From NCBI RefSeq assembly GCF_028736155.1, contig NZ_CP117879.1:2046001-2110000 (forward strand): a DNA stretch of 64,000 nt, written 5' to 3'. This stretch comes from Flavobacterium sp. KACC 22763 (GTDB taxonomy: Bacteria; Bacteroidota; Bacteroidia; Flavobacteriales; Flavobacteriaceae). The first letter of the stretch is position 1. Each line of letters begins with the position of its first letter. Shown one piece after another: positions 18,028 through 26,290 of the stretch. The notes below the pieces were generated by a model. The model made no database searches. It was not told the origin of the DNA and saw only the letters and a list, made by a program, of their open reading frames with translations. Made by a program: the position numbers and the translations under genes.

Positions 18028-18031
18028 AGTA

Positions 18032-18108
18032 ATTTTAGATTTTAGATTTTAGATTTTAGATTGTTGATTTCTGATTTCTGATTTTCAACTTTCGACTTTC
18101 GACTTTTT
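18032..18108. repeat. Array of eleven consecutive 7-bp units
   Basis: The whole 77 bp between the reductase and apbE can be cut into eleven heptamers without a gap. Four units are ATTTTAG, then ATTGTTG, ATTTCTG twice, ATTTTCA, ACTTTCG twice, and ACTTTTT. Neighbouring units are more alike than distant ones, as expected for expansion plus drift. It is non-coding. Confidence 0.8.
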
Positions 18109-18119
18109 AATACATTTTC

Positions 18120-19112
18120 ATGCATAAATTATTATCATATAAAATTTCATTATTTTTTTTAATCGCTTGCTGTTTATCTACACATTCGCAAGTATTACGA
18201 AAAAGAACAACGCTTTTGATGGGCGGACGTTTTGATATTTCTATCGTGGATAAAGATTCTCTTTCGGCAGAAAAAAATATAGATGAAGTTATCGCTGAAA
18301 TTACACGAATTGAATATTTAATCTCCGATTGGAAACCTACTTCTCAAGTTTCTGAAGTTAATCAGAATGCAGGAATAAAACCTGTAAAAGTGGACCGTGA
18401 AGTTTTTGAATTGACCAAAAGAGCCATCAAACTTTCTGAAATTACTAATGGCGGATTTGACATTAGTTTTGCCGCAATGGACAGAATCTGGAAATTTGAC
18501 GGTTCGATGACCGAAATGCCTTCGGCAGAAGCCATAAAAAAATCGGTGGAAAAAGTGGGCTATAAAAATATTATTCTAGACAGCACAGAATTGACTATTT
18601 TCTTAAAATTAAAAGGAATGAAAATTGGATTCGGCGCTTTAGGAGAAGGTTACGCTACCGATAAATGTCGCGCGATGATGATTGCAAAAGGTGTTAAAGC
18701 TGGAATCATAAATGGTTCTGGAGACATGAGCACTTGGGGAAAACAACCCAACGGAAAAGATTGGAAAATCGGAATTACAAATCCGTTTAAACCTGAAAAG
18801 ATTTTAGCTGCAATTCCGCTTAAAGAAGGTGCTGTCACTACTTCGGGAAGCTATGAAAAATTTGTTGTTTTTAATGGAAAACGTTATTCGCATATTATAA
18901 ATCCTTCAACTGGTTATCCTGCAACGGGTTTATGCAGTGTTACCGTTTTTGGTCCGAACGCTGAAACCGCCAACGGATTAAGTACTTCTATGATGGTATT
19001 AGGTCAGAAAGAAGGTTTGCTTTTACTTCAAAAATTCCCAGATTATAGTTGCGTAATGATTACGGATAAGGGGAAAATTGTTAAGTCTAAGAATTTCTCT
19101 TATAAGTTATGA
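18120..19112 (+). CDS. apbE: FAD:protein FMN transferase (ApbE)
   Basis: 330 residues. It transfers FMN from FAD to a Ser/Thr of periplasmic flavoproteins. The N-terminus has a lipobox-like LIAC at about 14-17, so it is probably a lipoprotein facing the periplasm. Family signatures are present: MGGRFDIS, DISFAAMDRIWKF, GFGALGEGYATDKCR, NGSGDMSTWG and YSHIINPSTGYPATG. The natural substrate is likely the DUF2271 protein with TGASVT encoded 2.4 kb upstream. The gap to the upstream gene consists of the heptamer array. Confidence 0.93.
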   Translation: MHKLLSYKISLFFLIACCLSTHSQVLRKRTTLLMGGRFDISIVDKDSLSAEKNIDEVIAEITRIEYLISDWKPTSQVSEVNQNAGIKPVKVDREVFELTKRAIKLSEITNGGFDISFAAMDRIWKFDGSMTEMPSAEAIKKSVEKVGYKNIILDSTELTIFLKLKGMKIGFGALGEGYATDKCRAMMIAKGVKAGIINGSGDMSTWGKQPNGKDWKIGITNPFKPEKILAAIPLKEGAVTTSGSYEKFVVFNGKRYSHIINPSTGYPATGLCSVTVFGPNAETANGLSTSMMVLGQKEGLLLLQKFPDYSCVMITDKGKIVKSKNFSYKL

Positions 19113-19120
19113 GTTTTGAG

Positions 19121-19241
19121 TTGCCTTCAGCTTTAGCTGGAGGTATAAATAAATCTACATACAGGGCTTTAGCCAAACTTATTTCGGCTAAAGCCTTTTT
19201 CATTTCCTTTAAAAATAACCTCCAGCTAAAGCTGGAGGCAA
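19121..19241. repeat. Nested palindromic repeat element, family B copy 2
   Basis: The outer arms at 19121-19144 and 19218-19241 pair with one mismatch; the core is again CAGCTTTAGCTGGAGG. The inner hairpin is GGCTTTAGCC ... GGCTAAAGCC at about 19165-19196. It begins 9 bp after the apbE stop and is flanked on both sides by AACTCAT-type heptamers (GAGTT at 19116 and ACTCAT at 19241), so it seems to have inserted into, or grown with, the heptamer array. Confidence 0.85.
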
Positions 19242-19368
19242 CTCATAAATAAGCTTTGAGGCCTTGCTCCCGATAACTATCGGGATTGCGAGATTATTTC
19301 ATTTGTAATAAAAACACTTTACGCAAACCCTTCTCCCGAAACTTCGGGATTGCTCAAGAAGACAACCG

Positions 19369-19438
19369 AATTACCAATTATCAATTGGCAACTCATAACT
19401 CATAACTCATAACTCATAACTCATAACTAAAAACTCCA
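19369..19438. repeat. Array of ten consecutive 7-bp units (AACTCAT type)
   Basis: Units AATTACC, AATTATC, AATTGGC, then AACTCAT five times, then AACTAAA and AACTCCA run in perfect 7-bp register. It lies in the 447-bp gap (19113-19559) before the TonB receptor. That gap also holds repeat family B and two short hairpins around CCCGATAACTATCGGG (19270-19285) and CCCGAAACTTCGGG (19335-19348). Confidence 0.8.
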
Positions 19439-19501
19439 AAAGACAACATTAAAATATCATTAGAACCTCACTCTAAATTCTAATAATCTTCTAATTACTT
19501 T

Positions 19502-19535
19502 ATTTAGATTAAATTTAAATTATCATATAAGTTTG
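19502..19535 (+). promoter_or_regulatory. Promoter region of the TonB receptor-DUF4374 operon
   Basis: TAAGTTTG at 19528-19535 matches TAnnTTTG. Just upstream, 19502-19520 is a near-palindrome (ATTTAGATTAAATTTAAAT), placed where a repressor would overlap the -33 region. Given the receptor downstream, iron-responsive control is a reasonable guess, no more. Confidence 0.45.
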
Positions 19536-19559
19536 CAATCCTATAAATAGTAAACTTAC

Positions 19560-21959
19560 ATGAGAATTCTTTACGCTCTCCTTTTTATGATGACTTTTTC
19601 TGGGTGGTCTCAAACCGGAAAAATTACAGGAAAAGTCTATTTTACCAACAATGAAACCGCTTTTGGAGCGTCGGTTCAAATTACGGGAACTAAAAAGTTT
19701 GTTGTCGTTGATAATGACGGTCAATTTGAAATAAAAGGTTTAGCATATGGAAGTTACGATTTGGAAATCTCTTCGATGGAAGCTAAACCAAAAACGGTAA
19801 ACATTTCTGTTAATCGTCCATCTCATCAAATCAATATCGCATTAGAAAAAATAACGGATCCGAAAGCGCTTAAAGAAGTTAAAATTGAGAAGAAAACGTT
19901 TAAAAAAGACATTACAGAAAAAGGTTTTGCAGTAAATGTTATCGAAACGCAAGAGGCTGCAAAAAGAAATCTGCAAACCAATGATTTATTAGATCGTTCA
20001 GGTGGAGTAAGGATCAGGCAAAATGGAGGTTTAGGTTCTGCTGTAACGTACAACATCAACGGAATGTCTGGAAATGCGATTCGAATTTTCATTGATGGAG
20101 TTCCGATTCAGACTTACGGCGCTTCTTTCAGTTTAAATAGTATTCCGCCCGCATTAATTGAAAGAATCGAGGTTTTCAAAGGAGTTGTTCCGGCTTATTT
20201 AGCCGATGATTCACTTGGAGGTGCAATCAATGTGGTTTTAAAGAAAGGAGCTAAAAATAGTTTAAATGCTTCTGTTTCTTACGGTTCGTTTAATACTGTT
20301 CAATCTAATGTAAATGCATCTTTTAGAGATAAAAACGGATTTACTGTAAAAGCAAATGCGTTTCAGAATTATTCTGACAATGATTATGAAGTTTGGGGAA
20401 AATGGGTTTACAATATCGCGCCAAACGGACGTTACGAATACATTCGCGCTAAAAGATTTGAGAGCATGTATCGCTCTTTTGGGGGACGATTAGAAGCTGG
20501 TTTTACCAATGTTGATTGGGCGGATAATCTTCTTATTAGCTATAATGGGTCTCAGGATTACAATCAGATTCAGCATGGGCAATACATGACGAAACCATAT
20601 AAAGGGCGTTTTAGTGAATCTGCTGCTAATGTTTTCAGTTTAAATTATAGCAAAAAAGACTTCTTAATTAAAAATCTTGATTTCTCTCTTATCTCGGTTT
20701 ACAGTCATAGAAATGATGTGATCAATGATACCGTAAAATGGAACTATAACTGGAACGGCGAAAAAGCTTTAGGTTTATACGGCCAGCCTATTTTAACCAA
20801 TACGGGAGCACAGCAAGGAGCGCCAACCATCAATCATATGAAATCGGATATTTTTAATACTCGTGCAGGATTAAATTATACGATTACAGAAAATCATAAG
20901 GTTTTGGTGAATGTGATGACTTACATATTGGATCGAAATGATTATGATGAAATGCAACCAGAAATCACTCGAAATTTTATCATTACCCGAGATTTAGCCA
21001 AAACGGTTTCTTCTTTTGCTTATGAAATGACAGCGTTTCAGTCTCGACTGAGAGCCAATCTTTTCCTAAAAAACTACAATATGAAGAACGAACAAAGAGA
21101 TCCTCAGATTGTAACCGAAAATGGGCAAAATGTAGTAAAAGAAGTGGTTACATCTAAAAGGACAAATTACAATGGTTACGGAATGGCAACTTCCTACTCT
21201 ATTCTTCCTAAAATAATGGTTATGGCTTCTGCCGAAAAGGCAATCAGACTTCCTTCTGAAAATGAAATATTTGGTAATCCGGGAGAAAACATCATCAGCA
21301 ATTCTGGTCTAAAACCTGAGCAGAGCAATAATTTTAATGCTGGATTGCGATTTGGTCCTTACGAAATGAATAATCATAAGCTTACCGTTTCAGGAAATGC
21401 TTTCTGGAGAAATACCGAAGACAAAATCGTTCGCCAAATTAGTGATCGTGTCAATGAAGCCATTCAAGCTTCGCCTTTTGTAAATTTAGGAAAAGCGCAA
21501 TCTATTGGTTTTGAAGCTTCTTTTCAATATTCCTACAACAATCGCTTTTTTGCAGGTATGAATCTTTCAAAATTCAATTCGCTGTTTAAAGACAAATATG
21601 ATAAAAACGGGAACATTCTTCCGAATTACAACAAACAGCTTCCGAATGAGCCTTTCTTTAATTTAAATGCCAATCTGCAATACAATTTTAGAAATGTAAT
21701 TCAGAGTAAATCAGAACTTAATTTGTACTACTACTGCGGGTACGTGGCTCCGTTTTATACTTCGTGGCTTGAAACCGACAGAACTACAGCACAGTTTCCG
21801 CAAGATTTAGGTTTGAGCTATGTTTTTCCGAACAAACAGTTTACCGTAAGTTTTGATGCTAGAAATGTATTTGACGAACAGGTTTACGACAATTTTGCTG
21901 CCCAAAAACCAGGAAGAGCTTTTTATGTAAAACTCAACTATACCTTAAATAAATTTTAA
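19560..21959 (+). CDS. TonB-dependent outer-membrane receptor (siderophore/iron type)
   Basis: 799 residues. A signal peptide (about 1-18, ending SGWSQ) is followed by a carboxypeptidase-regulatory-like beta domain (about 20-95), a plug domain (VNVIETQEAAKRNLQTNDLLDRSGGVRIRQ region, about 120-225) and a 22-strand-type barrel ending in Phe (LNYTLNKF). Its length and plug resemble siderophore receptors rather than the ~1000-residue SusC group. It takes up a ligand through TonB energy. It is followed after 37 bp by a DUF4374 lipoprotein, a pairing typical of iron uptake loci in Bacteroidota, and preceded by the redox cluster. Confidence 0.9.
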   Translation: MRILYALLFMMTFSGWSQTGKITGKVYFTNNETAFGASVQITGTKKFVVVDNDGQFEIKGLAYGSYDLEISSMEAKPKTVNISVNRPSHQINIALEKITDPKALKEVKIEKKTFKKDITEKGFAVNVIETQEAAKRNLQTNDLLDRSGGVRIRQNGGLGSAVTYNINGMSGNAIRIFIDGVPIQTYGASFSLNSIPPALIERIEVFKGVVPAYLADDSLGGAINVVLKKGAKNSLNASVSYGSFNTVQSNVNASFRDKNGFTVKANAFQNYSDNDYEVWGKWVYNIAPNGRYEYIRAKRFESMYRSFGGRLEAGFTNVDWADNLLISYNGSQDYNQIQHGQYMTKPYKGRFSESAANVFSLNYSKKDFLIKNLDFSLISVYSHRNDVINDTVKWNYNWNGEKALGLYGQPILTNTGAQQGAPTINHMKSDIFNTRAGLNYTITENHKVLVNVMTYILDRNDYDEMQPEITRNFIITRDLAKTVSSFAYEMTAFQSRLRANLFLKNYNMKNEQRDPQIVTENGQNVVKEVVTSKRTNYNGYGMATSYSILPKIMVMASAEKAIRLPSENEIFGNPGENIISNSGLKPEQSNNFNAGLRFGPYEMNNHKLTVSGNAFWRNTEDKIVRQISDRVNEAIQASPFVNLGKAQSIGFEASFQYSYNNRFFAGMNLSKFNSLFKDKYDKNGNILPNYNKQLPNEPFFNLNANLQYNFRNVIQSKSELNLYYYCGYVAPFYTSWLETDRTTAQFPQDLGLSYVFPNKQFTVSFDARNVFDEQVYDNFAAQKPGRAFYVKLNYTLNKF

Positions 21960-21996
21960 TCATTCAATACATAACTAATTTTTAAATGCAATAAAA

Positions 21997-23328
21997 ATGA
22001 AAAAAAACACATTTAAATTATTTACTTCTAGCTTGCTAGTTGGCGCATTTGCATTGACCACAGCTTGCAGCAGCGACGATAACAAAAGTTCTGAACCTGT
22101 TAATCCAGTAACAGATGGTCGTTGGCTTACAGTAGCTGGAGCAGTAATGCAGACAGATCCAGGAGATGGAAATGGGGGAACTAAAATTTATGCTATTAGC
22201 AAAGAAAACGCTATTGACCCTAATTTTTCTGTAAATGTTTACGATCAAGGTTCTCCTGTTCAATCTAGCAGAACAGCTCGTTTACAATCTTCTGTAGACG
22301 GAAATACGCTTTTTAACATTACTTACAATGGTGCAAATGGCGGTGAGTTTATGACTTATAAAGTTAACGGAGCAAATAATTTCTTAGAATCGACTGCAAA
22401 AGTTAACATTTCTCAATACGCGGGAGTTACTCCAAGATGGGTAAAACTTTTTGATGGTGATAAAACAGGTATTGCAGTAAATGTAACTGCTCCTGTTGTA
22501 AGCGTAAACGAAGACAAAAGCTATAAAAACACAAGAGGAAAAGCGACTGTTCTATCTTTAGATATGAAACAGACTTTAATTTCTGCTTACAAACAATATG
22601 ATATTCCGTTGACTGCTGAAGAAGAAGCGCAAGGACACCACATTTTCCGTTTAGATGCTCCAACCTTAAACAAAGCAGGAAACAAATTAATCATCGGAAC
22701 TTGGATGCGTAAAACAAACACTGCTGACCCTTCAAAAAATGAAAGTTCATTTACTCGTTTAGGATCTAAATCTGTTGTGGTTGATTATCCTTCTTTAGAA
22801 AATCCTGTAGTAATTACTTCAAAAGTTGGATTTGGTGATACTAGCGGATACAGAAGTTTCAATAGTTTTGTGGCTACTGATGGAAACATTTACCAAGCAA
22901 CACAAAGAGATACTCAAAAAGGTTCTTACATCTTAAAAATTAACCAGAACAATCAATATGATGACAATTACATATTTAGCTTAGATACAGCTTTAGGCGT
23001 TAAAGGAAGCTATATCGATGCGTGGAGATATGTTGGAAACGGAATTGCTTATGCGGTTTATACTTTTGAAGGCACAAATCAAGGTTACTTAGCAAGACTT
23101 GATTTGAATGCAAGAACTGCTCAAAAAGTTGACGGTATTGATTATGATGCTGATTTAGATTTTGGTCAATATCAAGGTTTTGTAGTTGATGGAAACAACT
23201 TCTACATTGCTGTAACTCCAGTTGGAAAAGACGGTAATATTTATGTAATTGATATTCCTTCTGGAAAAGTTACTAAAGGTGCCAAATTATTGAACAAACC
23301 AGGAAACCACTACATTGGGGTATTCTAA
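21997..23328 (+). CDS. DUF4374 lipoprotein
   Basis: 443 residues with a lipoprotein signal (lipobox LTTAC at about 20-24, followed by SSDD). The body reads as a beta-propeller-like DUF4374 protein (YAISKENAIDPNFSV, GYLARLDLNARTAQKVDGID, IYVIDIPSGKVTKG). It is probably anchored in the outer membrane and works with the receptor encoded directly upstream, perhaps in ligand capture. The biochemical role of the family is not established. A strong terminator follows at 23389. Confidence 0.85.
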   Translation: MKKNTFKLFTSSLLVGAFALTTACSSDDNKSSEPVNPVTDGRWLTVAGAVMQTDPGDGNGGTKIYAISKENAIDPNFSVNVYDQGSPVQSSRTARLQSSVDGNTLFNITYNGANGGEFMTYKVNGANNFLESTAKVNISQYAGVTPRWVKLFDGDKTGIAVNVTAPVVSVNEDKSYKNTRGKATVLSLDMKQTLISAYKQYDIPLTAEEEAQGHHIFRLDAPTLNKAGNKLIIGTWMRKTNTADPSKNESSFTRLGSKSVVVDYPSLENPVVITSKVGFGDTSGYRSFNSFVATDGNIYQATQRDTQKGSYILKINQNNQYDDNYIFSLDTALGVKGSYIDAWRYVGNGIAYAVYTFEGTNQGYLARLDLNARTAQKVDGIDYDADLDFGQYQGFVVDGNNFYIAVTPVGKDGNIYVIDIPSGKVTKGAKLLNKPGNHYIGVF

Positions 23329-23388
23329 AAATATACGGCTGTGAAAACAGTTTGTGAAAAATTCATCACTTGAGTTTTTTTTTAATCG

Positions 23389-23423
23389 AACATTCCGCTT
23401 CTATTTATAGTAAGCGGAATGTT
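23389..23423 (+). terminator. Terminator of the TonB receptor-DUF4374 operon
   Basis: A perfect 12-bp stem (AACATTCCGCTT / AAGCGGAATGTT) with an 11-nt loop is followed by a T-run, 60 bp after the DUF4374 stop. Confidence 0.85.
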
Positions 23424-23457
23424 TTTTGAATACATTGTGAGTAGTTCGAGTGTATTA

Positions 23458-23596
23458 TTTAAACACATAGAAACATAGATTTTCATTGCTTCTATTTGAG
23501 ATTATTGAAAAAGCTAGCTTTAACACATAGCTATGTGTATTTAAATAAGTGAAACGCCTTTTCAAGCTTGCAAAACTATGTTTCTATGTGTTTAAA
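23458..23596. repeat. Palindromic repeat family A, copy 1 (139 bp)
   Basis: Perfect 21-bp terminal inverted repeats contain CACATAGAAACATAG. The interior has a 16-bp palindrome ACACATAGCTATGTGT (23523-23538), the motif GTGAAACGCC and AAAGCTAGCTTT. It has no coding capacity. The interior is close to the reverse complement of copy 2 at 26089. Confidence 0.9.
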
Positions 23597-23618
23597 AACT
23601 TTAACCAACAGTTTATGA

Positions 23619-24494
23619 TTAGAATTTTGAAGCAAATTCTTTTGCAAAATCCTCTAATTTGATTTTACCAGTTGCATTTCCATCAGTATTTAAGAAATCT
23701 GCAGCAATGGTTTCGTTTCTTAATCCAGTTCCCATTTCGGTATATAAACCTGCCATTTCTTCTGGAACTCCTGCTTGAGTCATTCCGCCAAAATATTGTT
23801 CGTCTGTAAATTCAATCCAAGGAAGTTCTGGTTTTCCAATAGCGTTTCCAAATGCTTTTACAATTTCTGAAGGTGTTTTTACATCACTAATAATATAACG
23901 AATGTTTTTGCCTTCTGTAGTTTTCTGTAATTCTTCGGCAGCAGCGTTTGCAATATCTTCTGGATGTACTAACGGAATACGGTTTGATGCTGGGAAGTTT
24001 GCTCCCATAATCCCTGCTCCTTTTATCATCGGGATATCATTAAAGAAATTAATGTAGAAATATCCAGCTCTTAAAAAAGTAATTGAAGCGTCTAAATTTT
24101 CATAAATCTTCTCAATATTATGTAATCCTGCAATGGGTCCGTTTCCTGTTGGCAAATCGGCTCCAATACTGCTTAACATTACTACTCTTTTAATGTTGGT
24201 TTCTTGAATTGCTTTCGCGAAAGCGGCACCCGCATCTGTAGTATTCTTTACAATATTTACTCCGCCCATATTTGGAGGTGTCATGGCAAAAAGAGCATCT
24301 GCACCAGCAAAAGTTTTAGACAGAAAATCGGCATCGCTAACCGATCCAATTGCTGCTTTTGCGCCTAATTCTTCAATGGCAGATTTTCTATCTGCATTAC
24401 TGCTTATAACGGTTACATCGTGACCTGATTGTACTAATTGTGCCGTTAATGGCTTTCCTATGTTTCCTAATGAACCTGTAATTATAATTTTCAT
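23619..24494 (-). CDS. NmrA-family NAD(P)-binding protein
   Basis: 291 residues. A Rossmann fold begins at the N-terminus with ITGSLGNIGKPLTAQL (GxxGxxG-type). It has the atypical SDR / NmrA-like build seen in NAD(P)H:quinone oxidoreductase QorB-like and redox-sensing proteins: VMLSSIGAD, LRAGYFYINFFNDIPM, VHPEDIANAAAEEL. The substrate is unknown. It is transcribed divergently from an HxlR regulator with overlapping promoters, the usual arrangement for HxlR-controlled redox or electrophile-stress enzymes. Confidence 0.88.
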   Translation of the reverse strand: MKIIITGSLGNIGKPLTAQLVQSGHDVTVISSNADRKSAIEELGAKAAIGSVSDADFLSKTFAGADALFAMTPPNMGGVNIVKNTTDAGAAFAKAIQETNIKRVVMLSSIGADLPTGNGPIAGLHNIEKIYENLDASITFLRAGYFYINFFNDIPMIKGAGIMGANFPASNRIPLVHPEDIANAAAEELQKTTEGKNIRYIISDVKTPSEIVKAFGNAIGKPELPWIEFTDEQYFGGMTQAGVPEEMAGLYTEMGTGLRNETIAADFLNTDGNATGKIKLEDFAKEFASKF

Positions 24495-24521
24495 CTTAAA
24501 ATGTTTTTTTATTTAACAAGA

Positions 24522-24560
24522 CAAAGGTATCTTTGTACTTACTTTTATACAAGTACTTAC
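24522..24560. promoter_or_regulatory. Overlapping divergent promoters and probable HxlR operator
   Basis: The palindrome CAAAGGTATCTTTG (24522-24535) contains two -7 boxes that share their TA: TACCTTTG toward the nmrA-like gene and TATCTTTG toward hxlR. GTACTTAC occurs at 24535 and 24553, and GTACTT/AAGTAC form an inverted repeat 10 bp apart, a good candidate binding site for the HxlR protein. Confidence 0.65.
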
Positions 24561-24575
24561 CCTAAAGTATGTATT

Positions 24576-24941
24576 ATGACAGCAATTAAAGAATCGTCTA
24601 CAATTCAGGAAAACAAGCAGTATGCATTGGAAAAATGTCCTGTAACTTTTGTTATGGAGAAAATTGGAGGCTACTGGAAACCTATTATTTTATATCATTT
24701 ATCGACTGGAGATAAACGTTACAGCGAATTGAAAAGAGCAATTCCGGCTGTAACAGAAAAAATGCTTATTCAGCATTTAAAACAATTAGAAGCAGACGGA
24801 TTGGTTATTCGCGAAGCAAAACCTGTTGTGCCGCCATTTGTAACCTATAAATTAAGCAATGCAGGAACTGGTTTAATGCCTGTTATCGATGCTATGGCAG
24901 CTTGGGCTTTTAAAGTAAAAGACGGCGTCTATACTATTTAA
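24576..24941 (+). CDS. HxlR-family transcriptional regulator
   Basis: 121 residues from MTAIKESSTIQ. It is a winged-helix protein with the family's CPVTFVMEKIGGYWKPIILYHL (the conserved Cys near residue 22 is a candidate redox or electrophile sensor), a recognition region KRAIPAVTEKMLIQHLKQLE, and the wing. An ATG at 24501 was rejected because it precedes the -7 box at 24528. It probably represses or activates the divergent nmrA-like gene and itself. Confidence 0.92.
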   Translation: MTAIKESSTIQENKQYALEKCPVTFVMEKIGGYWKPIILYHLSTGDKRYSELKRAIPAVTEKMLIQHLKQLEADGLVIREAKPVVPPFVTYKLSNAGTGLMPVIDAMAAWAFKVKDGVYTI

Positions 24942-24956
24942 TAGACACCGCCTTTT
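24917..24956 (+). terminator. Terminator overlapping the end of the HxlR gene
   Basis: The arms at 24917-24931 and 24942-24956 pair at 13 of 15 positions (AAAAGACGGCGTCTA and TAGACACCGCCTTTT). The left arm is inside the coding sequence and the stop codon is in the loop. Confidence 0.6.
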
Positions 24957-25055
24957 CAAACAAACAAAAACTAATTAACTTAACTTTTTATGTGAAATTG
25001 AACAGGCATTAATTTCACTAGTTGACTTAATTTATTGTATGGAATATTGCTTTGT

Positions 25056-26006
25056 TTAATTCTGTTTGATAAAAACCAAAGCTTCTTTGTAATTGGCAAT
25101 TTGTGTGAGGGCATTGTAAATGTATTTTGAAACCAATGCACCTCCGTCTGAATTAATCAATTCAATATCATCGTCTGGCGTGTGATATTGCGGATGTCCG
25201 CCTGTATGAAAACCAACAGCTGAAATAGATTCTTTGTAAAAAGAAACATGATCAGAACCACCAACGTCACCTGCGTGAATAACGGGATTCAATCCTGAGT
25301 TTTCTTGCAGTTTTTTCATTAATTCTACACCTTTCGGAAAAGTTCCCGCGCCTCCCATATAAAGTTCTTTTTTATCGTTCAATCTTCCGACCATATCCAT
25401 ATTGAGCATTACTTTGACAGACTCTTTAGAAACGGGAAGATGATTTACAAAATATTTGGAACCAAGCAATCCTTCCTCTTCTCCGCTAAACGAGATAAAA
25501 ATGATGCTTCGTTTAGGCTTGATTTTTTGTTTTGAAATTTCTTCTAAGATGCAAAGCAAAGCCGAAACTCCAGAAGCATTATCATCTGCTCCGTTATGAA
25601 TAGCAAAAGCTTCTTTCTTTTTGCTTCCAGAACCTTGTCCGCCCCAACCCCAGTGATCGTAATGCGCTCCGATTACTATGTATTCGTTTTTTAAATTAGG
25701 ATCAGAACCTTCAATGTAACCTACAACGTTTTGCGTTGCCACACTATCCGATTTCATTTTATTGATTCCTTCTTTGACAAATACTTTGAAAGGCTGATAA
25801 TAACTATCATTGAATTGCTGTAAACCATATTTCTTAAAATATTTTTTGATATATGCAGCCGCATCGTTATTTCCTTTAGTTCCTACAAAACGACCTTCTA
25901 ATTTATCTGATGATAAATATTTATCATGTTTGTAAAAAGTATTAGCCATTTGTGCATTCACGAAAGTGCAGCAAAAGAAAAGAATTGCAATAAAGAGTTT
26001 TTTCAT
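25056..26006 (-). CDS. M28-family zinc aminopeptidase, exported
   Basis: 316 residues with a signal peptide (about 1-18, FVNAQ). Co-catalytic zinc ligands of clan MH are visible: HYDHWG, GADDNASG, SGEEEG (catalytic Glu), DMVGR, and the C-terminal HTPDDD region. It would trim N-terminal residues of peptides in the periplasm or outside. It sits next to the glycan locus, where peptide trimming of glycopeptides would make sense, but it is separated from it by repeat elements, so the link is only suggestive. Confidence 0.88.
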   Translation of the reverse strand: MKKLFIAILFFCCTFVNAQMANTFYKHDKYLSSDKLEGRFVGTKGNNDAAAYIKKYFKKYGLQQFNDSYYQPFKVFVKEGINKMKSDSVATQNVVGYIEGSDPNLKNEYIVIGAHYDHWGWGGQGSGSKKKEAFAIHNGADDNASGVSALLCILEEISKQKIKPKRSIIFISFSGEEEGLLGSKYFVNHLPVSKESVKVMLNMDMVGRLNDKKELYMGGAGTFPKGVELMKKLQENSGLNPVIHAGDVGGSDHVSFYKESISAVGFHTGGHPQYHTPDDDIELINSDGGALVSKYIYNALTQIANYKEALVFIKQN

Positions 26007-26028
26007 AATTAGTTGTCTATAGAATGGA

Positions 26029-26280
26029 ACGCGGATGACACAGATTCGCCTTGCGAAAACGCGGATTTGTACTGATTTAAATTATTTTTTAACACATAGA
26101 AACATAGCTTCCAATAACTCTAAAAAGGCGTTTCACTTATTTAAATACACATAGCTATGTGTTAAAGCTAGCTTTTTCAATAATCTTAAACTGAAGCAAT
26201 AAAAATCTATGTTTCTATGTGTTAAAATTAAATATCTGTGTTTATCCGCGTTTTCACGAAGTGAATCCGTTTTATCAACG
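26029..26280. repeat. Inverted pair of CGCGGAT-type repeats enclosing family A copy 2
   Basis: The left arm (about 26029-26078) reads ACGCGGATGACACAGATTC then a GCGAAAACGCGGAT segment. The right arm (about 26232-26280) is its imperfect reverse complement, with ATCCGCGTTTTC and GAATCCGTTTTATC. Family A copy 2 lies exactly between the arms. A third single arm occurs at 56806-56855. Confidence 0.7.
26089..26225. repeat. Palindromic repeat family A, copy 2 (137 bp)
   Basis: Terminal inverted repeats with CACATAGAAACATAG, internal CACATAGCTATGTG, GGCGTTTCAC and AAAGCTAGCTTT. Its interior is nearly the reverse complement of copy 1, so the two copies flank the nmrA/hxlR/M28 segment in opposite orientation. 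Confidence 0.9.
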
Positions 26281-26290
26281 TACTATTATC

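Noticed and set aside
18032..19438. CRISPR arrays or coding repeats in the heptamer regions
   Set aside because: Units are 7 bp with no spacers, and frames are interrupted; there are no cas genes.
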